A DNA stretch of 60,276 bases from Spirogloea muscicola (taxonomy: Eukaryota; Streptophyta; Zygnematophyceae; Spirogloeales; Spirogloeaceae): assembly GCA_009602725.1 (NCBI GenBank), contig WELB01000224.1:66264-126539 (forward strand), given 5' to 3'. The notes under the pieces are model-generated. The model was not told the DNA's origin, ran no database searches, and saw nothing but the letters and a program-made list of their open reading frames with translations. Below are positions 33,712 to 45,900 of this stretch, piece after piece; position 1 is the stretch's first letter, and each line of letters opens with the position of its first letter. Both the position numbers and the translations under genes were made by a program.

Positions 33712-35550
33712 CTACTGAGTGACTGTGAGAAAGCCAAGCAGGTTCCAGTCAGAAAACACTCCTAAGCCTTCCATGACTTACCAAAGAGGAGAGTGGCAAG
33801 AACAATAGAGATTGGAGTCTGTATTGAGACAATGCCTCCCTTGCCAGCGTCCTTCAACTCCGTCCTGCCTTCCTTGGGAAAGAGGCCTGCACAAGAGGTA
33901 AAGGCAACATCACTGAGGGTTGGCAGTGCTGTTATTGACTGTGAAGCGTGATTGGCATTCTTATTGGCAGTCCCCAGGATGTCCACAATACAATACTAGA
34001 GGAACCACACCTGCAAGCCCTGTGTCTAATAGCAAGTTCTTGCAGCCAGAGTTCCTGCTGCTACTGACATAACTAGCCCCATATGTGCTGCATGCTGATT
34101 GAGGTTATTACCATTAGGCACTTTCTGCAGGCCTGAGGTAATGATGGCAACATCCTTAAAGCCAGCATCTTTCAGCTTGTCAGCCGCTGATGCTGACCTG
34201 CTCCAGGATTTACACAGTATCAGAAGACCTTGTGTGTCTCTCTGCATAGGACTACAAGCTCCATGGAGCAGCGATTGATCTCCAGCATCTTGACTGCATA
34301 ATTCCTCTGTCGCAGTTCTTAATTATTGGACAAAGAGTTGCAAGCCTACACAGTCATACCTTAAACCCTCCTGGCACACGACCAGCAACTTGCTATCCTT
34401 CTTAAATTTCTGCTCAAATGTGGAGATGAAGTTGTCATTATCCTTTGTGAAGGCCAGGCCGTATAGCAGCCCTGCGAAATTGTTGTGCGCCTGCCTCCGA
34501 ACCAAAGTCGCTGAGCAAGCCAGCAAACACAGCACCCCACCTTGTCCGTAACACGTAGCAAGTAGATGCAGGCACAATGCACGATAAAGCAACACAAGGA
34601 ACGCTCATCTTGGAGGACGACTGTCTGCCAGGGCCTCCTTAAGTATGCGTGCACACAGCGAGGACGGGGAGATAGTAAGTGCAGAATAACTGAACCACTG
34701 TCCTAGGGCACGCACCGATATCAGAGTCTGTGTTCTCAACGAACAGTGGAATGTGTTCACTGTTGACAATGTGGGCCTTCTTATACTGCCTCTCGTCCCT
34801 GATGTCCACAACTGTGTACCCCTCCGTGTCAACTAGCTTCTTGGCTGCATCAGGCTTCACATACTGCAACTTCGAATCGCTTGAACTGTACACATCCGCA
34901 CTGGACGTGCTGCAGACCACCAGCCGTCTGCATCTGTGATCAAGACGACTGGGCCGGGACGAGGACCTGCATGCGAAGTGTGTGTTAAAGTCAAATTCAA
35001 GCCATGGGCATTCAGTGCTGGAAGATTCAATCATGCTGAACATGTATGGCTGCTAATGCAGCCACCTTGCAACAGTCTCAGGCGCTGAGTATTCAACAAC
35101 GGGAAGAGGTTCGAAGCAAGTGTCAATCTGAGGTGACCACATTCTCGAGCTCTGGCACCCGCACGAGTAAAACAATGGTCACAGGAGGTGCAGGTGGATG
35201 ACTCTTCTGCCAGCCACAGGACGAGAGGCAGAAGGTGGGGAAGCATAGCACAGCAACGTAGAACATCAATCTAGGCATCTTAGGATGCCACCAAGAGGTC
35301 CCAAGAGGTGGCGCGAGGGTGGAGCTCGACGAGCTCAGCGCAAAGAGGGTGTGAAGAAGCGACTGCGACAAGTCAGAGCTCACGGGAACGCAGCTTGCCG
35401 GCGGAGCTCACCTCAGCCGCGGCGGCAGAGTGGTGGCGCTGCGCAGGACGGCGGGGTCCCGGGCGCGGCGCGGGCCGGCCGCCGTGGCCNGCCGGCCGCC
35501 GTGGCCGCGGCGGCGGCGGCGGAGGAGGCGGCGGCGACGGCGGCGGCCAT
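33712..35550 (-). CDS. STR9: Chloroplast rhodanese-domain protein, STR9-like
   Basis: A plastid single-domain rhodanese of the STR9 group; its sulfur-transfer substrate is unknown. Exons: 35550-35412, 34966-34716, 34510-34360, 34197-34112 and 33886-33782, plus a tentative last exon of 11 nt at 33722-33712. The transit region is Ala then Arg/Ser-rich (VLRSATTLPPRL|RSSRPSRLDHRCRR). The rhodanese fold shows YTVVDIRDERQYKKAHI, HIPLFVENTDSDIG, HNNFAGLLYGLAFTK and the active loop VCQEGLR (CxxGxR with the catalytic Cys). It continues AADKLKDAGF, ITSGLQ and EGRTELKDAGKGGIVSIQTP, which matches Arabidopsis STR9 to its C-terminus. The final transmembrane tail of STR9 is not clearly found, so the 3' end is uncertain. 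An N at 35490 between two identical 16-nt copies breaks exon 1; counting the 16-mer once restores the frame. Confidence 0.88.
35474..35506. other. Single-N gap flanked by a perfect 16-nt duplication
   Basis: GCCGGCCGCCGTGGCC occurs at 35474-35489 and again at 35491-35506, separated only by N. This is what two overlapping contig ends joined without merging would leave. Removing N and one copy (17 nt) brings the ATG at 35550 into the frame required by exon 2 of the rhodanese gene. Confidence 0.8.
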
Positions 35551-36582
35551 AGCGGCGACGGCGAGGTTCGATATCCGGGCTCCCGGGTGCCACGGAGGCT
35601 ACAGCGTGGCAGGCTAGTGGAACGGTGACCCAATGCCAAGCTGCCGCCGGTCAGGTGACGGCTATGCTGGTAGGATGCTTCGTTGTGGCTGATTTAATCA
35701 TGAGTTGCGGCCCCCTCGCGCCGCGGGGACCTTGGATTGGTCACTTTGGGGATTCGGGCCGGGCTACGTCGGCTAACGGTGGCCCAAGGCTGCACGCCCG
35801 CCGTTACATGATGGTCGCTGACGGCCGGCCGGCTTCCAGGCCGCCGTCAAGCTAAGCGCCCGTCACTTCACCTCGGCTTCAGGCCGCCACGGCGCTGGTG
35901 CGAGTCGGCGGCGGCGGCGGCGGCAGCGGCGGCTCCTCCTGCGGAGGCGAAGAGCAGGCCCACGCCAGGCTGGGCCCGGATCGCGGTCGCGGCGTTGCCG
36001 GTGCTGGCAGTGGCCTGCCGAACGGCGCTCGCCCGGTCATTGCGGCTTGGCCACTCGGCAGACCGCTCTTCTTGGAAAGGAGGACGCCACGAGCGTGAAG
36101 GCGCGCTTTTGGAAATTATATATTCTTGCCATCCCGGTGTAGTGGCTCGGCATGGCTGGTAACGAACAACAACTCAAGTAGTTATTGTGGCGGTCTGTCC
36201 ACGCCCAACTGTAGAGCTGGTTTCACTAGGATCTTTGCTGTGGCTCTGCTAGTAAGCCTGATGGTGGAGTGGTGGCCATCTAACGGCTGCTTCCTCGATC
36301 AGTACCTCGTCTTGGCGAAGTGCCGGCAGCAGACTGCTGGTTAGCATTTTGGCTTGAGCTAGAGCCAAGCTGCGATAGCTATGGAGGTCGTGTCTGCACC
36401 AGACTTGGTCAGCCTAAGTTCGTTCTATGCTCTGCTAGCATTGGTTCAGTTCGAGGCATTCGTTCGGGCGTCATCTAGACTCTGGCTGCAAGTGTTTGCT
36501 CTGGTTGAGGAACCTTTTAAGTCTGAGCTTAGATGGTGGCAGCATCCCTGCACACGTGACTGCCTCATGGTCACATAAGTTG
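35551..36582. other. Divergent promoter region between rhodanese and phosphohexomutase genes
   Basis: This is 1.03 kb between the two start codons. The left half is GC-rich with a GGCGGC run at 35907-35935, and the right half is AT-richer. No gene was recognised. Some of this is expected to be 5' untranslated sequence of both genes. Confidence 0.5.
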
Positions 36583-39500
36583 ATGTTCGAAGCACTTTGT
36601 CTTCGACTGGTTGTTACAGCTATAGCTGCCGCCGTCTGTACAATTGCGTCTTCCACCTCGGCAGCCCCTTCCTCTCAGGCTGCGCTGGCATTGCCCCGCA
36701 CCCAGACTGTCCGTGTGCGCGGTCCTTTGTCTGCACCTGCAGTCAAGCCATCCGAAGTTCAGTTGGCAGCCGCCACTCCCATAGCGGGCCAGCTCTGGCT
36801 CAAACAGAGGGCGCTTGCTAGATCACCACTTGTGCAGGGTCAGTGCAAATTTGCCAACTTGGAAGAAGCTGTTGCAACTTTCATACTTTATGGTCCATGA
36901 ACTCCTTTGGAGATAGCTGGAAGCCGCTTCATGAGACTGTCATGGCCAATGAAAATGCTGAGAAGCTGCACATCATCTGTTCATCTCATTTGCATTCTTG
37001 CCCATTGCTTTGCAGCAGCAGTGTCTATTGCAGATCAACCTGCAGCAATGGAGAAGGTTAATTTTGAGAAGCTGCAAAATGGCAGGTACCAATTGCTGCT
37101 TCCTCGCGTCTGTGTCTACTGCTGCTGCTAGTATGTCTGTTGTGCCTCCTCACAAGCTTGAGGACAGTCATTGACTGCAATTTGCACTTGAATGAAACTA
37201 CACCACAATTACTGCAGCGACATTCGTGGTGTTGCTGTGGAGGGAGTGGAAGGGGAACATGTGAATCTAACCGAGGCTGCAACAGAGGCCATTGGAGCTG
37301 CCTTCGCATCATTCCTGTCTGAGAAGCTTCAGGCTGGCGCCCGCAAGCTTGTCATATCAATTGGTCATGATTCGCGGATATCTGCCGACAAGCTCAAGGT
37401 TGCATGCTGCACACAGATCTTGCCAGCATCCCAGCAGCTATTTGCTACTATTCTTTGCTGATGCCGTAGTGCATCTTTCATGTTAAGTTCCGCATCTTAC
37501 TAAGTTCATGCAACTGTCTTATATGCTCTTGTTACTGTCTTGCAGATAGCAGCAGCTCGTGGAATACATTCTGCTGGTCAGGATGTTGTCTTCTATGGGT
37601 ATGACTCATCAAGACCGTCCTGCAGTTGTTGTCGAAGCTCCTATCCTGGAATGGAGCAGCCAATCATCAGAAGCCTAGACTCTGTATACTCTAGTGTGCT
37701 CCAGACAGTGTGCTTAACATATAAATAACCCCTTGCCACCTTGTCCTTGCGAAGACTTCTCCTTCTTATGAGATACTCCTCATGTTCTTCAGCAATTCAA
37801 AGAAGCTGCCCTGTGCTGCCATGTACACAGTTATAAGCTCAGCAGGTGTTGAATTCTATATGATGGTGGATCTTGAGATGTTATGTACGTTTTTGGCCAT
37901 TATTACTTATCAGATTGAAGTTGTCATTGCAGCTTGGCATCCACACCGGCAATGTTTAATAGCACCATAACTCAAGATGAGAGCCTTTTGTGCCCTGCAG
38001 ATGGAGCCATCATGATTACAGGTCTGCTACGTCCTTTAAATATCGATGCGCAACTGTAGCCTCACAGCTCAATCATAATAGACGCCTTAGATTCTCATCA
38101 ACTTGCACCTCCTGGATTTTCAACCTCTAATTTGGCTGTGGCCCTGTATTTCTCCTCCATCAGCAAGTCACCTTCCCTACAATCGCAATGGACTCAAGTT
38201 TTTTACTGCCAAAGGAGGGGCCAGCAAAGGCGACATCACTGACATCCTGGCTCGAGCAGCCTCAGTCTACGACAAGATGTCAACAAGTAGTGCCCAGACC
38301 AATGAACGTGAGGGCTCTGTGCCATCAGTTGATTACATGGAGAGGTACTCGTCAGACCTTGTCGAGGCTGTCAGACGAGGAGCTCAAGGCAAAGGTGAGG
38401 AGGATCCTTGTACTACAACGTTAAGATCTGTGCAGTACTTGCTATGTTGCCTGGACAGACTGGCCGCTCCTTCTCCTGTGACTTGCTAAGTTTGAGCAGC
38501 TTAACAGGGGCTACCCTTCTGGAGAGTGAGGAATGACGTGGCTTAGATCTTCACAAAGCACCTTGTTGGCATGTCTATGCTACTGTGCTGCTCTTACTTC
38601 AGAGATCACTTCCAATCCCCTGCCTTGTATGAGCCTTCTGCAGAGAGACCTTTGGATGGATTCCACATCGTAGTGGATGCCGGCAACGGTGCAGGTGGTT
38701 TTTTTGCAGTAAGTGCATGCCTGCGTGCCTGCACGCTCTTGTTTGACATCTTCTGACTGGTTGAGGCTCGAGCGCAACCAAAGGCACCCGTCACTGAGGT
38801 CAACTTTGATTTTGGCAGGGTTCTGTGCTTGAGCCTCTAGGTGCCATCACAACCGGCAGTCAGTTCCTTGACCCTGATGGTACTCTTTTTCCCTCCTGTC
38901 AAAGTCTGCTTCATTGGTTAGTATCGCCTTGTGGACAAGGATCATAAGTCCTGCCATGCATACGGCTTGTGCAGTTGTTGCACGCTAGGTGTGCCATCGT
39001 CAAGCAGCCTACTGTGAATGCGTGAGGTACACCTCATGACATGCTAAAGCTGTGTGGGCTTGGAAATGCAAAGGACGAGAAAGATCTAGTCACGATCTTG
39101 TATGGGACTGCAGGCATGTTTCCTAATCATATCCCCAACCCAGAAGACAAGAAGGCCATGGCTGCTGTCACAAAAGCAGTGCTTAACAACAAGGCTGACC
39201 TCGGCATCATCTTTGACACTGATGTTGACAGGTAAGACAAAAGTAACAGAAGCCTTCTTTTATGTGCAAAGCTTATGGTGTTAGGAGGTCATAGGAGATG
39301 CACAAGCATGGGGCCAATACTGAGAATGACTGTAAGTGTACTCTCTGGCAGGAGCAGCATGTAGTCCAAGCATGTCATCACATATGTGCTCTTGAAGTAG
39401 TGTCCTCCGTTTGGGCATCGCAGAGCTGCAGCCGTTGATACTGGTGGTTCTGAAATCAATCGTAATGGTCTTATAGCCCTTATGGCAGCAATTGTGCTGG

Positions 39501-41802
39501 AACAGGTACAATGCCCTCTTTGCTCCAGCAAAAGCTTACTGCTTGTGCTGCTTACATATTATGAATTACTGCTGAAAGGGAAGTGGCTGCTCATCACCTC
39601 TTCCATATGCTCCTCTGCAGAGAACAAGAGTTCAATGTAAAACACTGCTTGTTAGCTAAGTAGCTAGCAGGAATTCTTCATCTTACTTACAGCCGGCCTG
39701 TGACCACTTTGCTGCACTTTGGTGGCGGTGGTAACAGCACCCTGGGACAACCATCGTAACTGACAGTGTCACTTCTGATGGCCTTGCCACCTTCATTGAG
39801 AAGAAACTTGGTATGCTGTTAAATTATCTCATTGTGGCACTGACTGAATCCTTACTGCTTTGCTTGCTGATCTAAGAGGATTGGCTGGAAGAGGACTTCT
39901 AGTCCAGCACTAAGACTGTCTCTGTCAATCATTTTGGCTGCCAAGTGCAGGAGGGAAGCACCATCGCTTCAAGCGAGGATACAAGAATGTCATTGACGAG
40001 GGTGTCAGACTGGTGTGTCACCTGTTCAATCTCGTACCCCTCACCTTCATATTATTTCCCCTCCCTGCTACTATCTCCTAGCTACTAGCTCCTCACTTTT
40101 TGCCTGGGGAGCCTTGCTTAAGTCAGCCTCATAACCTGTTACTGAAACTGGCTTGAATACGGGCATGTCTTTTGAAGCTGTCCTTACATTCTGCTGTGAT
40201 AACCTGATTCCACAGAATGCGAGCGGTGAGGAATGTCATCTAGCTATTGAGACCAGTGGCCATGGAGCTATACAAGAAAATCATTGGCTTGATGATGGTG
40301 CCTACTTGATGGTAAGCCAGTAGTTGACGCCCAGTGGTCTTCTTGGCATCCAGTCAGTCATTTTGACCAAGAGTTAAAAGGGCAAAGCAAACAAGCAACA
40401 GGCACATGAACAGTGACTCCTTTTGTAGAGCGGTGTCGTAAGAGAGAGCTTCATCTAACTGCCTTTGCTTAGCAGCAATGTGGGCAAAGAGCATTTTCCA
40501 TCTAGCCGCCTCAATGTAGTGTAACGGCTCAAATTTATGTCAGCTGATTTAGTGAGCCGACGGTTGGGCTCTCAGGTCAAGCTGCTCATCAAGCTGGCCG
40601 CAGCTGCCGCCGCTGGAGAAGGCAAGGGCAGTGAGGTTCTCACTAGGATGATAGCAGATCTGGAGCAGCCTGGTTACAGCACTGAGATGCGATTCAAGAT
40701 CAACCAGGACCACAAGGACATACCAGCAGGGTGATGGTTACACAATGACTACATTCCTTTCTTCCTCGTTCGAGCATATTGTCAGTCAATTTTAGGTTCA
40801 GGTAACGCAGGGTTCATAATCTGGGAGATTCTGCAAAATCTGTGGGACTGCTTGGCAAGTCCTTCCATGACTTAGGATATCCCAGGAAACAAACACTGTT
40901 AGTCCACTGGGCCACTGGCATGACTTCTTGGGGTTCGAGGCATCCTTCCTAGTTGGCATTGACTATAATTCATTGTCTTGGCTCTCTTCATGACCATGAT
41001 TATGCTGGTAGACTTACATGACACCAGCAACTGATGTCCCCTGGTTTGATTATTATAGGGGCTTCAAGGAGTATGGGCAGAAAGTCCTTTTGAAGCTTGA
41101 GGAGCTGCTACCCACCAATCCACAGCTCCAAAAGGCTCCTGTTAATCATGAAGGGGTGCGCAAGGAAACCATCAATACTCAAGCTTGCAACTTGACAAGG
41201 ATGCAGTCTCCAAAGATTACTGAGGAGCTTCTTTTCTGTAGCCTGCACGCTGGATCGAGCGGGTGTCCATTTCTTGTCCACTTTCTACATCGATTGTCGT
41301 CTCTTCTTGTTGCCTGGCGGTGGCAGTCAGCATCGTCTTATGGCTTGCCGAATGCTGTCAGACATTTACCTCTTTTAGAGCTGATCTGCCGCTGATGCGT
41401 TGCAGGTCAGAGTATCTGGTTATGGAGGTTGGTTCCTACTTCGGCTGTCACTGCACGATCCTGTTCTTCCCTTGAATGTCGAGGTGAAATACAGCCTTGT
41501 GGCTTTCATTGGAAGGAGTGAAGAAAGTTAGTCAGAGTTGTAGTGGGACGGTTTGACAAAATCACTAGTGCTTGGCATGCATACTTGCCTTCTGTATGCT
41601 GGCGCATGGTGATCTTGTTGCTACTCCAAGTAGTGTGTGGCTAGCCTCCCTTGCTCTTTCTCTTATTCTTGCTCTCTTGCTGGATCAGGCGCCCAGCGAG
41701 GCTGAGGCGCGGAAGCTTGCCGAGTTTGTGCGGTTGGTGGTCAAGGCCTTCCCTGCATTGGAGGTCTCGTCACTTGACAAGCTCCTGTCTAGCAACCCCT
41801 AG
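36583..41802 (+). CDS. Phosphoglucomutase/phosphomannomutase-like enzyme, plastid targeted
   Basis: An alpha-D-phosphohexomutase of the plant At1g70820 type; the exact sugar-phosphate substrate cannot be told from sequence. Seventeen exons: 36583-36838, 37016-37085, 37218-37398, 37546-37598, 37933-38021, 38164-38394, 38605-38708, 38819-38879, 39114-39231, 39424-39505, 39738-39810, 39951-40012, 40216-40311, 40576-40730, 41059-41155, 41406-41483 and 41689-41802 (639 residues, all in phase). A Ser/Ala-rich transit-like N-terminus precedes LQNGSDIRGVAVEGVEG. Motifs follow in order: phosphoserine loop TASHLPYNRNG (Ser 218), HIVVDAGNGAGG, metal loop DTDVDR (383-388), sugar loop ETSGHGA (472-478), then GGWFLLRLSLHDP. 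Exon 7 uses the second AG of an AGAG acceptor. The start is tentative. Confidence 0.94.
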
Positions 41803-42929
41803 GTAGCCCCGCTGTCGGGATTCGCTACTGCCGTCTATTGAGTAGCTGCATGGTCAACAACTGCCAACCATACTTCCAGGCACTCCAAGCAATATAGTGT
41901 TCAAGCAACAAGGAGAAATCTAGAGCAGGAAGGCAGTTGTCAGAGTATAGGTTGGTCAGAAGCATACACCAGAGCTACAGCACGCGACATTGCTACCATG
42001 ATTGCTCTGAAGCTGTTAGTCAGATTATCACCTAGCAAGTATAAGCGTAGACACCCACAGAATATAGGATTCGCATTAATCGGCACTGCCTATTTACGTG
42101 ACTGTGAACTCAATTGCCCATTCACTTGGGTTTGTCGAGCTTGCTCATAGTGATTGCACAGGCGCGACTGTGTTTACGAGTACACAGTGTCTTATAGCCC
42201 AAGCAAGGTGCGCTTCTGCACTGTTTGCTGCTGTGGATCTAACATGCATGACGGTGTGCAATGCGTAACTCCAACTGCCTACCTTGCACGAATGCAGCCT
42301 TACATGGGTTGCCCTTCCGCCTTCTACTTGTGATACAACTGCAAAAAGTAGCTTTGGGTGACAAGGCCCTGTCTGAAGACCATGTACAGCATGGCTGAGT
42401 TGCAGAAAGACATTGGCGCAAACTGAAGCACTCCACCACAAAGACATACGGGATGGTTGACAACTGCCAGAAAGCTTGGAGTGCAGAGGTTGCCATTGGT
42501 CATCATATTCCTTGCTGGCTTTGCAGCTCAATCTTGCATTGCAGACGGCATGGAATCCAACAAGTTTGTGAGAAGTCAAATACTTTGCTTCTTGACAACA
42601 TGGATGACACTGAGTGCACATCATACAGTCCGCCAGGGCAACCACTATCTCAGGCGGGTACCACATACATGAACTCTGTCTAAACTTGACGGGTTGTGCA
42701 GGTAAAGAGGCTGGATGGTCATGCTAAGAGGGGTGCAATGAGGCGAAGGGGAGCATGGAGAGAAGGGAGTGGCCCATGGCACGCCCTTGCAAACTACTTG
42801 CCCACCAAAGAAGAGCTCAACCCGCCGGCGTGGGGGGCCTCGTTGCCAGGAGACCGGCTGCAAATTTTGCTCAGAGGGACTACAGGGCGACAGTGCTTTC
42901 TTAAAGCAGCGGTGCCCAGGCAGAGGCCT
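41803..42929. other. Convergent intergenic region
   Basis: This is the sequence between the stops of the phosphohexomutase and the CBM25 gene. A 173-codon minus-strand frame at 42145-42666 is the longest. It has scattered cysteines but no recognisable domain, and is treated as chance or untranslated sequence. Confidence 0.45.
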
Positions 42930-45900
42930 TCATGACTCCCCGCCAAGTCTGCTGATGCGGCCTGATGAGAGATGAAAGTGGCCCTCCTCCTCAATCAAGT
43001 AGTTTGAGCTTCCTGGCGAGCTGCACACAGAGCAGAGAACAACTACAAATCAATCTGGGCGGGCCTAATGAGCTCTACTCTTGACTCGTGTGGACCAAGC
43101 TTAAAATTAAATGGCCACGCTGTCTTGCCAAGCATCGCTCCTTGAGTGCCGAATGCTCCGGCGACTCAGGCACCTTACTGCCATGAGCTGATGCCTTGAC
43201 CTGTCCTGGTAACGCAATCACTGATCCTCTGGAGACAAAGAAATGCGGCCATGCAGCCTCGAGGTATGTCAAGCTGAAACACTCGGCAGAAGGCCTCACC
43301 TATCCCAACTTCCCGAGCCATTGGTGATGACAAACTCGAGCGTCGCAGCAGGAATAGTCACAGTCTGCACCAAAAAGCTCACGCTCTAATGCATGTCAGC
43401 ACAGTGTAGATTATTACATCGACCAGGACAAGTGCTTTGCAATGTATATGGCTGCTGCAAGCAACTGCAAAGGGCTCCTGCAACTGCCTCACCTTCACGC
43501 CCTCTCCAACGTCCTCCATGAGCAACCCCGGAGGCTCCGTCCAACTGCATCAGAGTACCGGCTTCGCGTATTTAAGAAGCAAGCCAGAAGACAGCTAACC
43601 TCAGTAGATGGAATGTGATCAGGCAGCAAGCATGCACCCAGACTGCTGCCAAAAGTGTTGGGGCCAAGTTTAAATATCAAACTCACACGCCCGCATATTG
43701 GGGACAAGGAAGTGCTTGCTTGTCAACTCAGAACATACCGTCAGTCTGGACACAAAATGTTCTAGTTATGTCAGAGCAAGGTGTGCATGTCTTCTGACAT
43801 GGTGCATACCTCCCATAATCGGCTGAATAATGTATGTAAGCCTGCTCCCATCCAGTCTCGTAGAGCAGCGTGATGCTTGAAGCTGCGGGGACCGCGTCAC
43901 TCACTAAGGCTGCGTCCCTGCCGACTTCAGACTCCATCTCTGGTGTCCCTCCTTGTTCTGCAAAAGCACATAAGTGAGCTTTTGGGCACACACTCTTGTG
44001 TACACTGCACTGTCCTGAGCGACCCATGTCATAGTGTTGAACACAGCATGCTATTGCTGCAATGTCTATGAAACAAAAGACAAGCAGACACTTGATCAAT
44101 TCTACCTTCAACTGCAGGTTGCTCGAGTGACTCGCTTTCAACAAGAGCTCCTTCTGCCGATGCTTGGTCATGGTCTGCCTCCCCTACCTCTCTTCCTATC
44201 TGGTCATCTACTTTAGCTACTGCTTGTTCAACTGCAGGCATGTCCTGGGCGCCCATGACCATGCTGTTGGTTGTGGTCGACTTCTCCGGAGCGTCGTTAG
44301 TATGCGGCACCTCACTATCCTGCTGTTTGTCATTCCCCACTTCTTTCCCGTCCCTAAAGAGCTTCCACTCGCCCGGGCTCGCCACGTCCCACCACACGCG
44401 TGAAGTCTTCACTGCACCAGACCCCGCGCCTCCCCCGCTGTTGTCGCCCTTTGTGACCTCGCCAGAGACTCGCCCTGACTGCACGGCAGCTTCCGAGGCT
44501 TCTTGTATGACTGCCTCCACCCGGTTGACGGCACCATCGACATTCTCTTTCCACAGATTGGCATCTCCTGTTGCAGTCTCCAGCTTGCTCAGCAGCGAGC
44601 CCAGCTGCCCTGCTTCAGCCATCTGGCGGAGGCCCGGCAAGGTCGGCAGGACCTTCCGCAGCCGGCGGGCGAGAAGCTCAGCCAGGCCATCCCTCTTAGC
44701 TGCCTTCTCCTCCGCCTCCTGTCTCGCCTTCTCCAGGGTCTTCACCTCCCGCTTGACCTCCGACAGCTGCGCGGACAGGTCGGCCACTAGTTTTGCGACG
44801 GCGCTGTCGGCCTTCTCGGCAGCCAGCGCCTCAAGCCTGATGCCCACCTCGTTCCCTTCGAGCGTCCCGGACTTGCTCTCCTGTTCGAGCATTGCATTGA
44901 GGCTGTCGGCGCTCATCGCGATCTCGTCCTCGCTGCCCTCCTCGCTCTCCATGGTCTCGAGGGTCGCCAGCAAGCCTTCCTCTGTCTCCAGCCGGAAGTC
45001 CAGGACCGCCATCTCGCTCTCCATGCTCGCCAGCTCCTCCTGCAAGGCCTCGGCCTTGACTTGCCGTGTCTTGCTGGCACTGGTGAAGCTCCGCAGCGCA
45101 CTCGGCCCTTCTTCGAACCTCTCCTTCTCCAACGCCGCCAGTCGCTCTTTGGTGGCGTTGAGCTCGTTCACCATGCTCTGCCGCTCGGCCCCCCAGGCAG
45201 CCCGGAAGGAGTGCAGGGCTCGCTCCTTCCTCTCCAGCTCCACGACGAGCTTGGCAGCCCGCTCCTGCGTCCTCACCAGCTCCCGCTCCACTTCCTCGGC
45301 GGCTCTCTTGACTGCTGTTTTCATCTCATCCAGTGTGACCATCCTTGCTGCATCTCCTGTCAAAGCCCGGACCTTCAATCACACCAGCAGTATGAGGCTT
45401 GGTCAGCACAAACCTCCTGAGGGATTGCCTGAAGTTGAGTTGGACACAGGGCATGGCTGAATAGCGGATAGTGGGCGTCATTGACATAATCTCAGCTTGC
45501 TATGCTCCAGCCTGCTACGTGTGTTGCAGGCAAGACATGCAATGCCAACTGCAACACAAGCTTGTACAAAGGCTTGTCCACTGAATGGCTAGAAAATCAA
45601 TATACGGCTATATGAATATGTATAGGTAGGAAATATAACTATACCTTCTCCACCAGGTGCTCTCTCTCTTGAAGAAGCTCGCTCTTCACAGACCCAAGGA
45701 GAGCCTCCTTCTCCCGGACTTCCCCTGCCAGTTGGACTACTTCGAGCCGAGCAGCAACAAGGGGCTCCCTCACCTTCTTCACCTGCACAGTGCCACTTAT
45801 ATATGTTGACATACTTATGATATTCCAGCTAACAGTAGCAGTTTTGGCAAGACAGGAATCTCTGACTTGTGGCCTTGCAAGCATTCAACAACATGACAGG

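Noticed and set aside
42145-42666. 173-codon minus-strand gene
   Set aside because: No domain, no splice context, and it lies between convergent 3' ends.
44240-45460. 406-codon plus-strand frame opposite the coiled-coil exon
   Set aside because: The minus strand carries the coiled coil and CBM25 with consistent splicing. The Ser-rich plus frame is its antisense shadow.
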